The notes beneath the pieces were generated by a model, which was not told where the DNA came from, did not search any database, and was given only the letters and a program-made list of their open reading frames with translations. Of a stretch of DNA of 64,000 nt, positions 18,567 through 26,796 are shown piece after piece. Both the position numbers and the translations under genes were made by a program. Numbering within the stretch: position 1 is the first letter of the stretch; the number at the start of each line of letters is the position of its first letter. The stretch comes from Rubrivivax sp. (GTDB lineage: Bacteria > Pseudomonadota > Gammaproteobacteria > Burkholderiales > Burkholderiaceae_C): contig SEFA01000007.1 in NCBI GenBank assembly GCA_004210455.1, forward strand, positions 1 through 64,000, written 5' to 3'.

Positions 18567-19403
18567 CTACATGCCCTTGAAGAGGTGGGTGTAGCTGCGG
18601 CTGACTTCGAGCTTCTCTTCGAGGCCGCGCACGCCCACGAGCTGGCGGCCGCGGAAGTCGCGGCTGATGCCGTTGATGGCCTTGACGTTGACCAGCGTCG
18701 AGCGGTGGATCTGCCAGAACAGCTTCGGATCCAGCTCGTCGACGAGCTCCTTGATCGGCTTGCGGATCAGCGCCTCGACGGTGGTCGTCTGGACGCGCGT
18801 GTACTTCTCGTCGCTGATGAAGAACAGCACGTCCTCGACCGGGATCATCTGGATGGTCTGGCCGACCGAGGCCTGGATCCACTGGAGGTACTGCGGCGCC
18901 CCGCCGGTGTTGTTCACCCGCGCCGACAGCGAGTGCAGCAGCTGCTGCAAGGTGCCGGTGCTCGGGCCTTCCGGCTCGGCCTCGCCGCTGCGCAGCGCCA
19001 GGCGCTTCTTGATGCGCTCGACGGTGACCAGCAGGCGCTCGCGTTCTGCGGGCTTGAGCACGTAGTCGCACACGCCCTGCTCGAAGGCCTCGACCGCGTA
19101 CTGGTCGTAGGCCGTGATGAAGACGATCTCCGGCAGCAGCCAGTCGTCATCGTCGGGCAGCTGCGCGATCTGCTTGGCGGCCTCGACGCCGGTCAGGCCC
19201 GGCATGCGGATGTCGAGGAAGACCAGGTCCGGCCGGTGCTCCTTGACCAGCTCGACCGCCTCCAGGCCGTTCTTGGCCTCGGCCACGATCTGCAGTTCGG
19301 GCCAGACCTCGGCGATGCGGCTGCGCAGCTGCTCGCGCATCAGGCGTTCGTCGTCCGCGAGGATGGCGCGCGGGCCTTGGGGGGTATCGCTGGTGTCGCT
19401 CAT
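18567..19403 (-). CDS. LytTR-family response regulator
   Basis: This 278-residue response regulator has an N-terminal receiver (AILADDERLMREQL, phosphoacceptor Asp64 in LVFLDIRMPGLTG, Lys in YVLKPAERERL). A C-terminal LytTR DNA-binding domain follows (MIPVEDVLFFISDEKYTRVQTTT, FWQIHRSTLVNVKAINGI, LEVSRSYTHLFKGM). LytTR regulators bind DNA through beta-strands and often control surface or envelope genes. The cognate kinase is probably the LytS-type kinase encoded just upstream, separated by a small membrane protein. The acidic start codon region has the usual N-terminus. Confidence 0.93.
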   Translation of the reverse strand: MSDTSDTPQGPRAILADDERLMREQLRSRIAEVWPELQIVAEAKNGLEAVELVKEHRPDLVFLDIRMPGLTGVEAAKQIAQLPDDDDWLLPEIVFITAYDQYAVEAFEQGVCDYVLKPAERERLLVTVERIKKRLALRSGEAEPEGPSTGTLQQLLHSLSARVNNTGGAPQYLQWIQASVGQTIQMIPVEDVLFFISDEKYTRVQTTTVEALIRKPIKELVDELDPKLFWQIHRSTLVNVKAINGISRDFRGRQLVGVRGLEEKLEVSRSYTHLFKGM

Positions 19404-19501
19404 GGGGGGCGATGTTAGGGCAGGTGAGGGCTGGTTCAGGTAGGGATCGGACCTCGATCCGCCGCGGATCAGACGCGGGTCGGACCAGAGTCAGACCACG
19501 G

Positions 19502-19963
19502 TCATGCGTGAAGGGACGGCTCGGCCGGCGAGGCCCCCATGGCCGGCGCACTCGGCCCGGCGGCGGTCTGGACGCGCGGTGCCTTGCGCGGCTTGTCGCG
19601 GACGATCAGCCAGACGACCAGGCCGATGAGCAGCAGCGGCGAGCCGACCACGGCACCGACGCCCGCCAGCGCGGCCAGCGCCACGAGCGCCACCGCGCCC
19701 AGGATGAGCAGCGGCAGGCCGAGGCCGAGCAGCAGCACCAGCGGCACGATCAGGCACACCACGACGAAGGCGAGGATCAGGCCGACGCCGGCACCGAACG
19801 CGTCGGCCAGGCCCATGCCGCTGAGGATCACTTCTTCGCCGTCGACGGTGAGGTGCACGCCCGGGACGTCGCCGAGCAGATGGAACACGCCCCAGCCGAG
19901 CAGCACCGCGCCGCCGACGAGAACGAAACCGAGGATGAGCAGGGTCTTGAACAGCGTTTTCAT
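19502..19963 (-). CDS. small multi-spanning membrane protein
   Basis: This 153-residue protein has an N-terminal helix (LFKTLLILGFVLVGGAVLLGWGVFHLL) and a short extracytoplasmic loop. Two or three long Leu/Val/Ala-rich helices follow, with a charged and Pro/Ala-rich C-terminus. I do not recognise a named family. Its start overlaps the stop of the upstream LytS-type kinase (ATGA), and the LytTR regulator follows 98 bp downstream. It is therefore likely part of that signalling operon, perhaps as an accessory membrane component. Confidence 0.75.
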   Translation of the reverse strand: MKTLFKTLLILGFVLVGGAVLLGWGVFHLLGDVPGVHLTVDGEEVILSGMGLADAFGAGVGLILAFVVVCLIVPLVLLLGLGLPLLILGAVALVALAALAGVGAVVGSPLLLIGLVVWLIVRDKPRKAPRVQTAAGPSAPAMGASPAEPSLHA

Positions 19964-21495
19964 GCGTGTGCTCCTTGCGGCCCGGGTTCGGGCGCGTGGT
20001 GGGCGGACGTCCGGTACGGGACGGTGATGATCACGACGGTGCCGGAGGGCTGGTTCTCGGCGACGGTGACGCTGGCGGCCTTGCCGTAGAGCAGCGAGAG
20101 CCGTTCGCGGATGTTGGCCAGGCCGACGCCGGTGCCCGAGGTCGCGGCGCGGCCGAAGCCCAGGCCGGTGTCGGCGACGGTGACCTGCAGCTTGCCGTGG
20201 ACGATCTCGGCCTTGAGCAGCAGGCTGCCGCCTTCGGCCTTGGGTTCGAGGCCGTGCTTGATGGCGTTCTCGACCAGGCTCTGGATCATCATGGGCGGGA
20301 ATTCGGCGGAGAGCAGGCCGTCGGGCACCTCGATGCGCGACACCAGGCGCTCTTCCATGCGGACCTGCAGGATCTCCAGGTAAGGCCGGATCACGGCCAT
20401 CTCGCGGCCCAGGTCGCGCACGCCGCCGTTGGCGTTGGCCTCGCGCATCGTCGGCATCGAGGCCCGCAGCAGCGCGATCAGGTTCTTCTGCATCTGCGAG
20501 GCGCGCGGCGGGTCGGTTTCGATCAGGTGGTCGATGGACGCCAGCGTGTTGAACAGGAAGTGGGGCTCGACCTGCGCCTGCATCGCGGCCATGCGGGCCT
20601 CGACGACCTGGCGGCGCAGCGATTCGGCCTCGGCGGTCTCGGTGGCCTTGGCGGCCTTCACTTCGGCCTGCAGCCGGCCCTTGTAGGTGGCCTTCAGCAG
20701 CGCCGAGGCCAGCACCACCAGGATGGCGAGCTTGTCGAGGAAATCGCCCAGGTGCACGGTGCGGTACCGGGTCTTGCGGGAAGTCTCGCGCTGGACCTGT
20801 TCGAGCTCGTCGCGCGCTTCCTCGGCGTCGGCCTTGGCCTGGCGCGCTTCTTCGGCGGCTTCCTCGAGCGCGCGTCTGGCTTCGGCCGCGGCTGACTTCA
20901 CCGCCTCCTTGATGGCCTCGCGCTGCTTCTCGTTGGGGATGCGGATGTCGACCGAGGGCAGGGTGGGATCGACGGCCCCTTCGGCATTGGCCGCGGAAGC
21001 GGCGCTGGCCGCGGCAGCGACCGGATGGCGCGGCACGATGCGCACGCCGCGGCTGTCGATCTGGACTTCATAACGCAGGCCGTCGCCTTCGACCGCCTCG
21101 GACGCGCCGTGCGCGGCCTGGGAACCGGCCTCTTCGGCGTCGGCGGGTCTCGTGGCCTTCTCGACCTTCTTCTGCGCCTCGGCCACCTTCTTCTCGACCT
21201 CCGCGGCGCGCTGCTTGTCGCGGCGGTCGCGTTCCGCGTCGCGATCGCGGCGCAGGTCCTTGGGCGGATGGATGGTCTCGGTCGTCTCCACCGGCAGTTG
21301 CCAGCTGAAGGAGAAGGGCGGCAGCGTCTGGAGGATGTTGGCGCCGATGACCAGCATCACCGCCAGCAGCGTGAAACGCTTCCAGGTGATGGTCACCAGC
21401 CAGCTGCCGTAGGCGTGGAAGACCTGTTCGGCAGTCTTCATGAAGCTCTGCCAGCGCTGGCGAGGGGTGGGGGAGGCGGGAGTCGGCGCGTTCAT
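19960..21495 (-). CDS. LytS-type sensor histidine kinase with long coiled-coil insert
   Basis: This 511-residue kinase has TM1 at about 45-62 and TM2 at about 283-300. Between them lies an unusually long, highly charged, coiled-coil-like region (repeated Lys/Glu/Ala heptads at about 90-125 and 185-250). The cytoplasmic part is a His_kinase domain (PF06580): AQVEPHFLFNTLASIDHLIE (His near residue 311), then HATPase_c with QSLVENAIKHGLEP and GTGVGLANIRERL. The start at 21495 is preferred over upstream codons because it begins the MNAPTPAS N-terminus just before TM1. It forms an operon with the small membrane protein and the LytTR regulator. Confidence 0.9.
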   Translation of the reverse strand: MNAPTPASPTPRQRWQSFMKTAEQVFHAYGSWLVTITWKRFTLLAVMLVIGANILQTLPPFSFSWQLPVETTETIHPPKDLRRDRDAERDRRDKQRAAEVEKKVAEAQKKVEKATRPADAEEAGSQAAHGASEAVEGDGLRYEVQIDSRGVRIVPRHPVAAAASAASAANAEGAVDPTLPSVDIRIPNEKQREAIKEAVKSAAAEARRALEEAAEEARQAKADAEEARDELEQVQRETSRKTRYRTVHLGDFLDKLAILVVLASALLKATYKGRLQAEVKAAKATETAEAESLRRQVVEARMAAMQAQVEPHFLFNTLASIDHLIETDPPRASQMQKNLIALLRASMPTMREANANGGVRDLGREMAVIRPYLEILQVRMEERLVSRIEVPDGLLSAEFPPMMIQSLVENAIKHGLEPKAEGGSLLLKAEIVHGKLQVTVADTGLGFGRAATSGTGVGLANIRERLSLLYGKAASVTVAENQPSGTVVIITVPYRTSAHHAPEPGPQGAHA

Positions 21496-21676
21496 GGGAG
21501 GACCTGTCGTATGCCTCGCACTGTACGCAAGACCCCGGCACCCCCGGGGCAGCGGGCGACGCGCCGTGCGGACGGCGGGATGGACTGCACCGATCGGCGA
21601 CAGGCCGGAGGCCCGAACTGCCCATGCGCACCGGATCGGGGCGGACGCCACGGAACGCCACGGATGCCGGAAACGC

Positions 21677-21702
21677 GAAAGGCCCGCTTTCGCGGGCCTT
21701 TC
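21677..21702 (-). terminator. Rho-independent terminator after the yceI operon
   Basis: A perfect inverted repeat GAAAGGCCCGC / GCGGGCCTTTC with a 4-nt loop lies 28 bp downstream of the yceI stop codon on the minus strand. The 3' arm ends in CTTTC followed by GCGTTT. Confidence 0.85.
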
Positions 21703-21729
21703 AGCATTGGCGCGAGGAATCCCGGGGGA

Positions 21730-22302
21730 TTACTGCTTGATCGCCTCGACCTGGATCACGACCTTCACGTCCTTGGGGAAGCCGTAGGACACGCCGTAGT
21801 CGGCGCCGAACTGGACGCGGTCGAAGGTGGTCTCGAAGTCGCCGCCGCAGACTTCGCGCTTGAGCATCGGGTTCTCGTAGCAGTTGAAGTTCACCGCCTT
21901 CAGGGACACCGGCGCGGTCTTGCCCTTCAGCGTCAGGTTGCCGTCGATCGACGTGACCTTGTCACCGCTGAAGTTGAACTTGGTACTCTCGAACTTGGCG
22001 CTCGGGAACTTGGCCGAGTCGAAGATCTCCGCGCTCTTCAGGTGGCTGTCGAACTTCGAGAAACCGGTGTCGATGCTGTTCATGTCGATGGTGATCTCGA
22101 CCTTGCCCGTCTTGGCGGCCTTGTCCAGCTGCACGGTGCCTTCCTTCTTGTCGAAGCGGCCGCGGTTCGTCGAGGTGCCGAAATGGCGCATCTCGAAGGT
22201 GGCGTAGGTGTGCGTCGGGTCGATCGCGTAGGTTGCGGTCTCGGCTTGTGCCAGGCCGGTGACGGCGATCAGGGAGGCGAGCAGCAGGGCTTTCTTCATC
22301 AT
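21730..22302 (-). CDS. yceI: YceI-family periplasmic lipid-binding protein
   Basis: This 190-residue exported protein has a signal peptide (MMKKALLLASLIAVTGLAQA). The YceI beta-barrel follows: ATYAIDPTHTYATFEMRHFGTS, RGRFDKKEGTVQLD, GKVEITIDMNSIDTG and LKSAEIFDSAKFPSAKFES. YceI proteins bind amphiphilic isoprenoid-type molecules such as quinones. It is the last gene of a b561-YceI-YceI cluster and is followed by a strong terminator. Two Cys in NCYENPMLKREVCGG could form a disulfide. Confidence 0.95.
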   Translation of the reverse strand: MMKKALLLASLIAVTGLAQAETATYAIDPTHTYATFEMRHFGTSTNRGRFDKKEGTVQLDKAAKTGKVEITIDMNSIDTGFSKFDSHLKSAEIFDSAKFPSAKFESTKFNFSGDKVTSIDGNLTLKGKTAPVSLKAVNFNCYENPMLKREVCGGDFETTFDRVQFGADYGVSYGFPKDVKVVIQVEAIKQ

Positions 22303-22439
22303 GGTGGTGGGTCCTTGTGAAACAGTGGTCGGAACAGTGATGGAACCGCGGCGGGTACCGCGGCGGGGAAGGAACCGGGCGAAGGACCCGGACCGGTCGG
22401 AGAAATCGGGGGCAGCGGGTGATCCGCGGCGACGTCGGC

Positions 22440-23075
22440 TTACAGCGGACCCATGCCGGTGACGGCCAGCTTGAACTTCACCTGGACGTCGTTGGCGACG
22501 ATGGAGGTGTCCTTCCATTCGCCCTCGCCGATCTTGAAGTCCAGGCGCTTCATCGCGAAGGCGCCGGTCGCCGTCGTCGTCCCGCCGGCCTGGGCCAGGG
22601 CGAACGGCACGACCACGTCCTTGGGCTGGCCCTTGATCGTCAGCTTGCCGGTGGCTTCGAACTTGCCGCCGCCCAGCGCCTTGATCGCCGTGCTCTGGAA
22701 GGTCGCCGCCGGGATCTTCTTCGCATCGAACCACTCGGGCTTGACCAGCTCGGCGTCGGTGGCGGCGTCGCCGATGGTCGCGCTGGCCAGCTCGATGGAG
22801 AGGCTCACCTTGCCGGCCGCGGCGTTCTTCGGATCGAAGGCCAGTTGCGCGTCGAACTTCTTGAAGTGGCCGTCCACCGGCACGCCCATCTGGCGGAAGG
22901 TGAAGGCGATGTCGCTCTGCGCGGGTACCAGCTTCGGCGCCGACGTCGCGGCAGCCGTGGCAGCGGGCGCGGCCGCCGGCTTGGTCTGCGCCATCGCCGG
23001 GGCGGCCAGGAACAGGGCGGCACTCAGCACCGACAGGGCGGTGATCGAGAGATGGGTGGCCATGCGTGCGGTCAT
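22440..23075 (-). CDS. second YceI-family periplasmic protein
   Basis: This 211-residue protein has a signal peptide ending at APAMAQ and an Ala/Pro-rich linker. The YceI fold follows: KLVPAQSDIAFTFRQMGVPVDGHFKKFDAQLAFDPKN, KVSLSIELASATIGD, AATFQSTAIKALGGGKFEATGKLTIKG. The start at 23075 has AGAGGA 6 bp upstream. It sits between cytochrome b561 and the other YceI gene, all on the minus strand, like the b561-yceI operons of other proteobacteria. The two copies are clearly diverged, so they may carry different ligands. Confidence 0.93.
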   Translation of the reverse strand: MTARMATHLSITALSVLSAALFLAAPAMAQTKPAAAPAATAAATSAPKLVPAQSDIAFTFRQMGVPVDGHFKKFDAQLAFDPKNAAAGKVSLSIELASATIGDAATDAELVKPEWFDAKKIPAATFQSTAIKALGGGKFEATGKLTIKGQPKDVVVPFALAQAGGTTTATGAFAMKRLDFKIGEGEWKDTSIVANDVQVKFKLAVTGMGPL

Positions 23076-23182
23076 GAAGTCCTCTGGAGGTGGTCGTTGT
23101 TCGGGGTCAGGCCTTGCCGGCCGGGATGTCGAAGGTGCCTCGCGGGTGCCGTTCTTGAGGAGGTCCGATGGGGCCGGGCCGC

Positions 23183-23878
23183 TCAGGCGCGGCCCGGGAG
23201 CATGCGCCGCAGCAGGCCGTCCTTGTCGAGGACCACATGCTTGACCACGGCGCCAAGGTGGGCAAGGACCAGCAGGCCCAGGCCATAGGCGAAGCACTGG
23301 TGCAGCTGCTTCAGCGATTCGGCCAGTTCCTTGTCCTTGCCGACGAAATCCGGCAGCGGCAGCACGCCGAACCACACGATCGGGAAGCCCGCGGCGGAGC
23401 TGTAGGCCCAGCCGCTCAGCGGCACCGCGAAGAAGGCCGCGTACAGCAGCCAGTGCACCGCGTGGGCGCCGAACTTCTGCCAGCCCGGCATCGGCAGGTC
23501 CGCCGGCGGACGGTGCGTCAGGCGCCACAGCAGCCGCAGCGCGGACAGCGCCAGGATGGTCACGCCGGCCCACTTGTGCCAGTTGAACAGCTTCAGCCTA
23601 GTCAGCGAGAACGGCAGGTCGGCCATGTACCAGCCCACCGAGAAGGTGCCGATGATCGCGATCGCCAGCACCCAGTGGAAAAGCATCGCCAGGCCGTCGT
23701 ACCGGGTCTTGCCCACGGCGATGACCGCCGCCGGGGGAGCGGAGGCCACGGGGGCCACCGGAGGCATCGGCCTGGCTGCCGACGTCACGGCCACGGCGGG
23801 CGCTGCGGCGTCGAGCGTTTCGGCGGGCAGCGTGGGCTGCTGGTCGGGGTCGTTGTTCTGGTTGTCGTGGGCAGTCAT
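23183..23878 (-). CDS. cytochrome b561 (YceJ-type)
   Basis: This 231-residue di-heme membrane cytochrome has an N-terminal disordered Ala/Pro-rich extension of about 75 residues and then four transmembrane helices. Candidate heme ligands are His in MLFHWVLAIAIIGTF, NWHKWAGVTILAL, AHAVHWLLYAAFF and VLAHLGAVVKHVV. Such proteins move electrons between the quinone pool and a periplasmic acceptor. The start at 23878 (MTAHDNQ) is chosen over upstream frames lacking a signal. The co-directional YceI genes, likely quinone-type carriers, make a functional unit plausible. Confidence 0.9.
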   Translation of the reverse strand: MTAHDNQNNDPDQQPTLPAETLDAAAPAVAVTSAARPMPPVAPVASAPPAAVIAVGKTRYDGLAMLFHWVLAIAIIGTFSVGWYMADLPFSLTRLKLFNWHKWAGVTILALSALRLLWRLTHRPPADLPMPGWQKFGAHAVHWLLYAAFFAVPLSGWAYSSAAGFPIVWFGVLPLPDFVGKDKELAESLKQLHQCFAYGLGLLVLAHLGAVVKHVVLDKDGLLRRMLPGRA

Positions 23879-24089
23879 GTCGGGCTCGCGTCCTTGGGAA
23901 GACCTGGGGCGTCGGGAGGTCCGGAATGGAACGAAGTGTCCGCGTGTGCCGTACATCGTCGGTTCACCTTAACTGAGGCCACTGTTCATCCAATTTGAAT
24001 GGGAGGCCCGGTCGCGCTTCACAGATCCGTCATGGGCGGGGTCGAGACTGGCGCCCGCTCCGTCCTTGGAGCGATGGCTGGGAGTTGCC

Positions 24090-24668
24090 ATGGACCTGAT
24101 CGCCAAGATCGAGGCGGTGTTCCAACGCCGCGGACACCTGCAGTACGGCGACGAGCGCCGCGAACCTGTCACTGCGCTGGAACACGCGCTCCAATGCGCT
24201 CAGCTCGCCGAGTGGGCCCACGCGGAGCATAGCCTTGTCGTCGCCGCGCTGCTGCACGACATCGGCCAACTGATGGACGGCGGTTCTACCGACCCTCTGC
24301 GGGACGACGAGCACGAGTTGACCGCGCTGCCGCTGCTGCGCGCCGGGGGTCTGGGACCGGACGTCACGGAGCCGATCCGCCTGCATGTCGCGGCAAAGCG
24401 GTACCTGGTCAGCACCGATCCGGCCTACGGCCCGGGACTGTCGGACGCCTCGCGCCACAGCCTCGCGCTGCAGGGCGGGCCCATGAATGCCGAGGAGCGG
24501 CTGCTGTTCATGGCCCATCCGCAGGCGAGCGCCTCGCTGCAGCTGCGCCGCTGGGACGACCTGGCCAAGCGGCCGGGGATGCGCACGCCGCCGTTGGGCT
24601 ACTACCTGGTGCTGCTGGAAGAACTGCTGCGGGAGGCCCGGATTCCGGAGCGGGTGCGTATTGCTTGA
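24090..24668 (+). CDS. PhnZ-like HD-domain protein (diiron oxygenase-type)
   Basis: This 192-residue HD-domain protein resembles the phosphonate-degradation-associated HD family (TIGR03276, PhnZ). Metal ligands are visible in TALEHALQCAQLAE, VAALLHDIGQL, DDEHELTALPLL and EPIRLHVAAKRYL; the tail LRRWDDLAK is also typical. PhnZ is a mixed-valent diiron oxygenase that cleaves 2-amino-1-hydroxyethylphosphonate. Its partner PhnY and other phosphonate genes are not in this window, so the substrate is uncertain. The ATG at 24090 has GGGAG upstream. Confidence 0.82.
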   Translation: MDLIAKIEAVFQRRGHLQYGDERREPVTALEHALQCAQLAEWAHAEHSLVVAALLHDIGQLMDGGSTDPLRDDEHELTALPLLRAGGLGPDVTEPIRLHVAAKRYLVSTDPAYGPGLSDASRHSLALQGGPMNAEERLLFMAHPQASASLQLRRWDDLAKRPGMRTPPLGYYLVLLEELLREARIPERVRIA

Positions 24669-24813
24669 GCCTCGCCGCAGGCTCGGGCGCAAGCGAGCGG
24701 TGTAAAAGAATGTCTCCCTCTTGAGGGGGATATCGAAGCCCCCGCCGCCTTTGCATACTGGATCCCGATCGCGCGCTGCCTGGACCTCAGCGTCGTGATC
24801 AAGGGGAGGAGTG

Positions 24814-24864
24814 CTATGCCGACCTACCAAAGCCCGCAAGGGTGGCGGTGGTCGGCATAGTTTT
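24814..24864 (+). terminator. hairpin with T-run ahead of the hybrid kinase (attenuator candidate)
   Basis: CTATGCCGACC (24814-24824) pairs perfectly with GGTCGGCATAG (24850-24860). The stem is extended inward by ACC/GGT after one bulged base, and an inner CCC-GCAA-GGG stem is possible. TTTT follows directly. It fits an intrinsic terminator that a translating ribosome would disrupt. Confidence 0.65.
24816..24860 (+). CDS. 14-residue leader peptide enclosed in a hairpin
   Basis: A perfectly placed ribosome binding site (AGGGGAGGA, 5 bp spacing) precedes a 15-codon frame encoding MPTYQSPQGWRWSA. The ATG lies in the left arm and the TAG in the right arm of an 11-bp perfect inverted repeat (24814-24824 and 24850-24860), followed by TTTT. 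This layout looks like a translated attenuator ahead of the hybrid kinase gene 134 bp downstream. The 325-bp gap holds nothing else I can name besides the kinase promoter region. Confidence 0.55.
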   Translation: MPTYQSPQGWRWSA

Positions 24865-24993
24865 ATCTGCGTGGCGCATGGCGAACGCTTGGGCGGGAGG
24901 GGAATCGGCAAGATATATTGCCCGCCAAGACAAGCTTTACAAAATCCATGCAGTTCCCTTCGCGGCAGCGGCCAGGCGCTGCCTGTTCCGGTC

Positions 24994-26796
24994 ATGCCGG
25001 GTGAACGCAGCGCCGAGCAGGCGAGCGTCGAACTCGAACTGCTGCGCCTGATCGGCAAGCAGGGCCGTCGCGTCCCCTACCCGGTGAGCATCGCCGCGCT
25101 GATGATGGCGGTGATGGCGGCCAGCGTGATGTCGCCCTGGCTGGCGTACGGGTGGCTGGCGCTCGTGTTCGTGGTGCTGGCGACGCGCTGGGCCGTGCTG
25201 GGCCGGCTGCCGGAGATGCAGGACCGCCCGCTCGAACAGCGCATGGACTGGGCCGTGTGGCTGAGCCTGGCCAACGGACTCGTCTTCAGCGCGTCGCTGG
25301 TCGCGACGCCCCACTTGAGCGACTTCCAGCGCATGGTGCAGACCATCGTGCTGCTGGGCCTGTGCGCCGGCGCGGTCGCCACGACCGCCGGGCACCGGGT
25401 CGTGTTCCAGGTCTTCCTCTGGCCGGTGACGCTGGCCACCGCGCTGTCGTGGGGCCTGTTCCACCGCGCCGGCGCGGAGCACCGCTGGCTGGACTGGGTG
25501 CTGTCGGCCCTGATCGTCTTTTTCGGCCTGATCCTGACCGGCCTGGCGCGCGACACCTATCGCGTCTTCGCCGAGTCGGTGCTGATCCGGCTGCAGCAGA
25601 ACAAGAGCAACCAGCAGCTGCGTCAGGCGCTGTCGCAGGCCGAATCCGCGATGGCGGCGAAGACGCGTTTCCTCGCCTCCGCCAGCCACGACCTGCGCCA
25701 GCCGATGCACACGCTGTCGCTGTTCGGCGCGGCGCTGGACAAGCGGCCGCTCGACGACGAGGGCCGCGTCATCGTCACGCAGATGAACCTGGCGCTGCAC
25801 TCGCTGTCCTCGCAGATGGACGCGCTGCTGGACATCTCCAAGCTCGACGCCAACGTCGTGCCGGTGAACAACCAGGTCTTCGCGCTGCAACCCTGGCTGG
25901 GCCGGCTGCAGCGGGAGTTCCAGCCCGCGGCGCTGCGCAAGCACCTGCTGCTGCGGCTCGACTGCCCGCCGGAGGCCTGCGTCGAGAGCGATCCGGTGCT
26001 GCTGGAGCGCGTGGTGCGCAACCTGATCGACAACGCGCTCAAGTACACGGCGCGCGGGGAGGTGGCGATCGAGGTCAACCGCGGCCAGGACGAGGAGGTC
26101 TGGCGACTGTCCGTGCGCGACACCGGGATGGGCATCGCGGAACATGAGCAGCAGCGGATCTTCGACGAGTTCTACCAGGTCGGGAACCCGGAGCGCGACC
26201 GCACGAAGGGGCTGGGGCTGGGGCTGTCGATCGTCACGCGTCTGGTGGACCTGCTGGACCTGCACCTGGCGCTGCGATCCGCGCCGGGGCACGGATCGAG
26301 TTTCATGCTGAACGTGACCGCGGCCGACATCGCGCTGGTGCGGCCCGGCTCGACCCCGACGCAGGGGCCCGCCTTGCCGCCGATCCGCGTGCTGGTGATC
26401 GACGACGAGGAGCCCGTGCGGGTCGCCATGCAGGCGCTGTTGACGGCGCACGGCTGCCAGGTGCTGCTGGCTGGCACCACGCGCGAAGGCCTGCTCAAGA
26501 GCATGGGCCAGCAGCCGGACCTGTTGCTGACCGACTTCCGGCTGCGCGGCGGCGAGGACGGCATCAGCGCGGTGCGCTCGCTGCGAAGCGCGTTCCCGGG
26601 ACTGCCCGCGCTGATCGTGAGCGGCGACACTGCGCCCGAGCGTCTGCGCGAAGCCCACGAAGCGGGACTCACGCTGCTGCACAAGCCCGTCACCGAGGAC
26701 CTGCTCATCAACGCGATGCAGGCCGCGCTGGCTGAATACCGCAGGGAGGGGGGCGATGTCTCGTCCGTTCGAGGAGGCGCCGGAAGCCCCGTCTGA
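24994..26796 (+). CDS. hybrid sensor histidine kinase with C-terminal receiver
   Basis: This protein of about 600 residues has about six N-terminal membrane helices (residues 25-190). A coiled linker, HisKA, HATPase_c and a C-terminal receiver follow. The phosphoacceptor is His232 in ASASHDLRQPMHTLSLF. ATP-binding motifs are NLIDNALKYTARGE, DTGMGI and GLGLGLSIVTRL. The receiver (about 465-585) has IDDEEPVRV, Asp514 in LLLTDFRLRGGEDG and Lys in LLHKPVTED. The start is placed at the ATG at 24994; upstream in-frame sequence lacks protein-like character. Its 3' end overlaps the next gene by 41 bp, indicating a shared operon. Confidence 0.88.
   Translation: MPGERSAEQASVELELLRLIGKQGRRVPYPVSIAALMMAVMAASVMSPWLAYGWLALVFVVLATRWAVLGRLPEMQDRPLEQRMDWAVWLSLANGLVFSASLVATPHLSDFQRMVQTIVLLGLCAGAVATTAGHRVVFQVFLWPVTLATALSWGLFHRAGAEHRWLDWVLSALIVFFGLILTGLARDTYRVFAESVLIRLQQNKSNQQLRQALSQAESAMAAKTRFLASASHDLRQPMHTLSLFGAALDKRPLDDEGRVIVTQMNLALHSLSSQMDALLDISKLDANVVPVNNQVFALQPWLGRLQREFQPAALRKHLLLRLDCPPEACVESDPVLLERVVRNLIDNALKYTARGEVAIEVNRGQDEEVWRLSVRDTGMGIAEHEQQRIFDEFYQVGNPERDRTKGLGLGLSIVTRLVDLLDLHLALRSAPGHGSSFMLNVTAADIALVRPGSTPTQGPALPPIRVLVIDDEEPVRVAMQALLTAHGCQVLLAGTTREGLLKSMGQQPDLLLTDFRLRGGEDGISAVRSLRSAFPGLPALIVSGDTAPERLREAHEAGLTLLHKPVTEDLLINAMQAALAEYRREGGDVSSVRGGAGSPV

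Noticed and set aside
24816-24860. trp operon leader peptide
   Set aside because: Although it has two Trp codons, the downstream genes are a hybrid kinase and metabolic enzymes, not trp genes.
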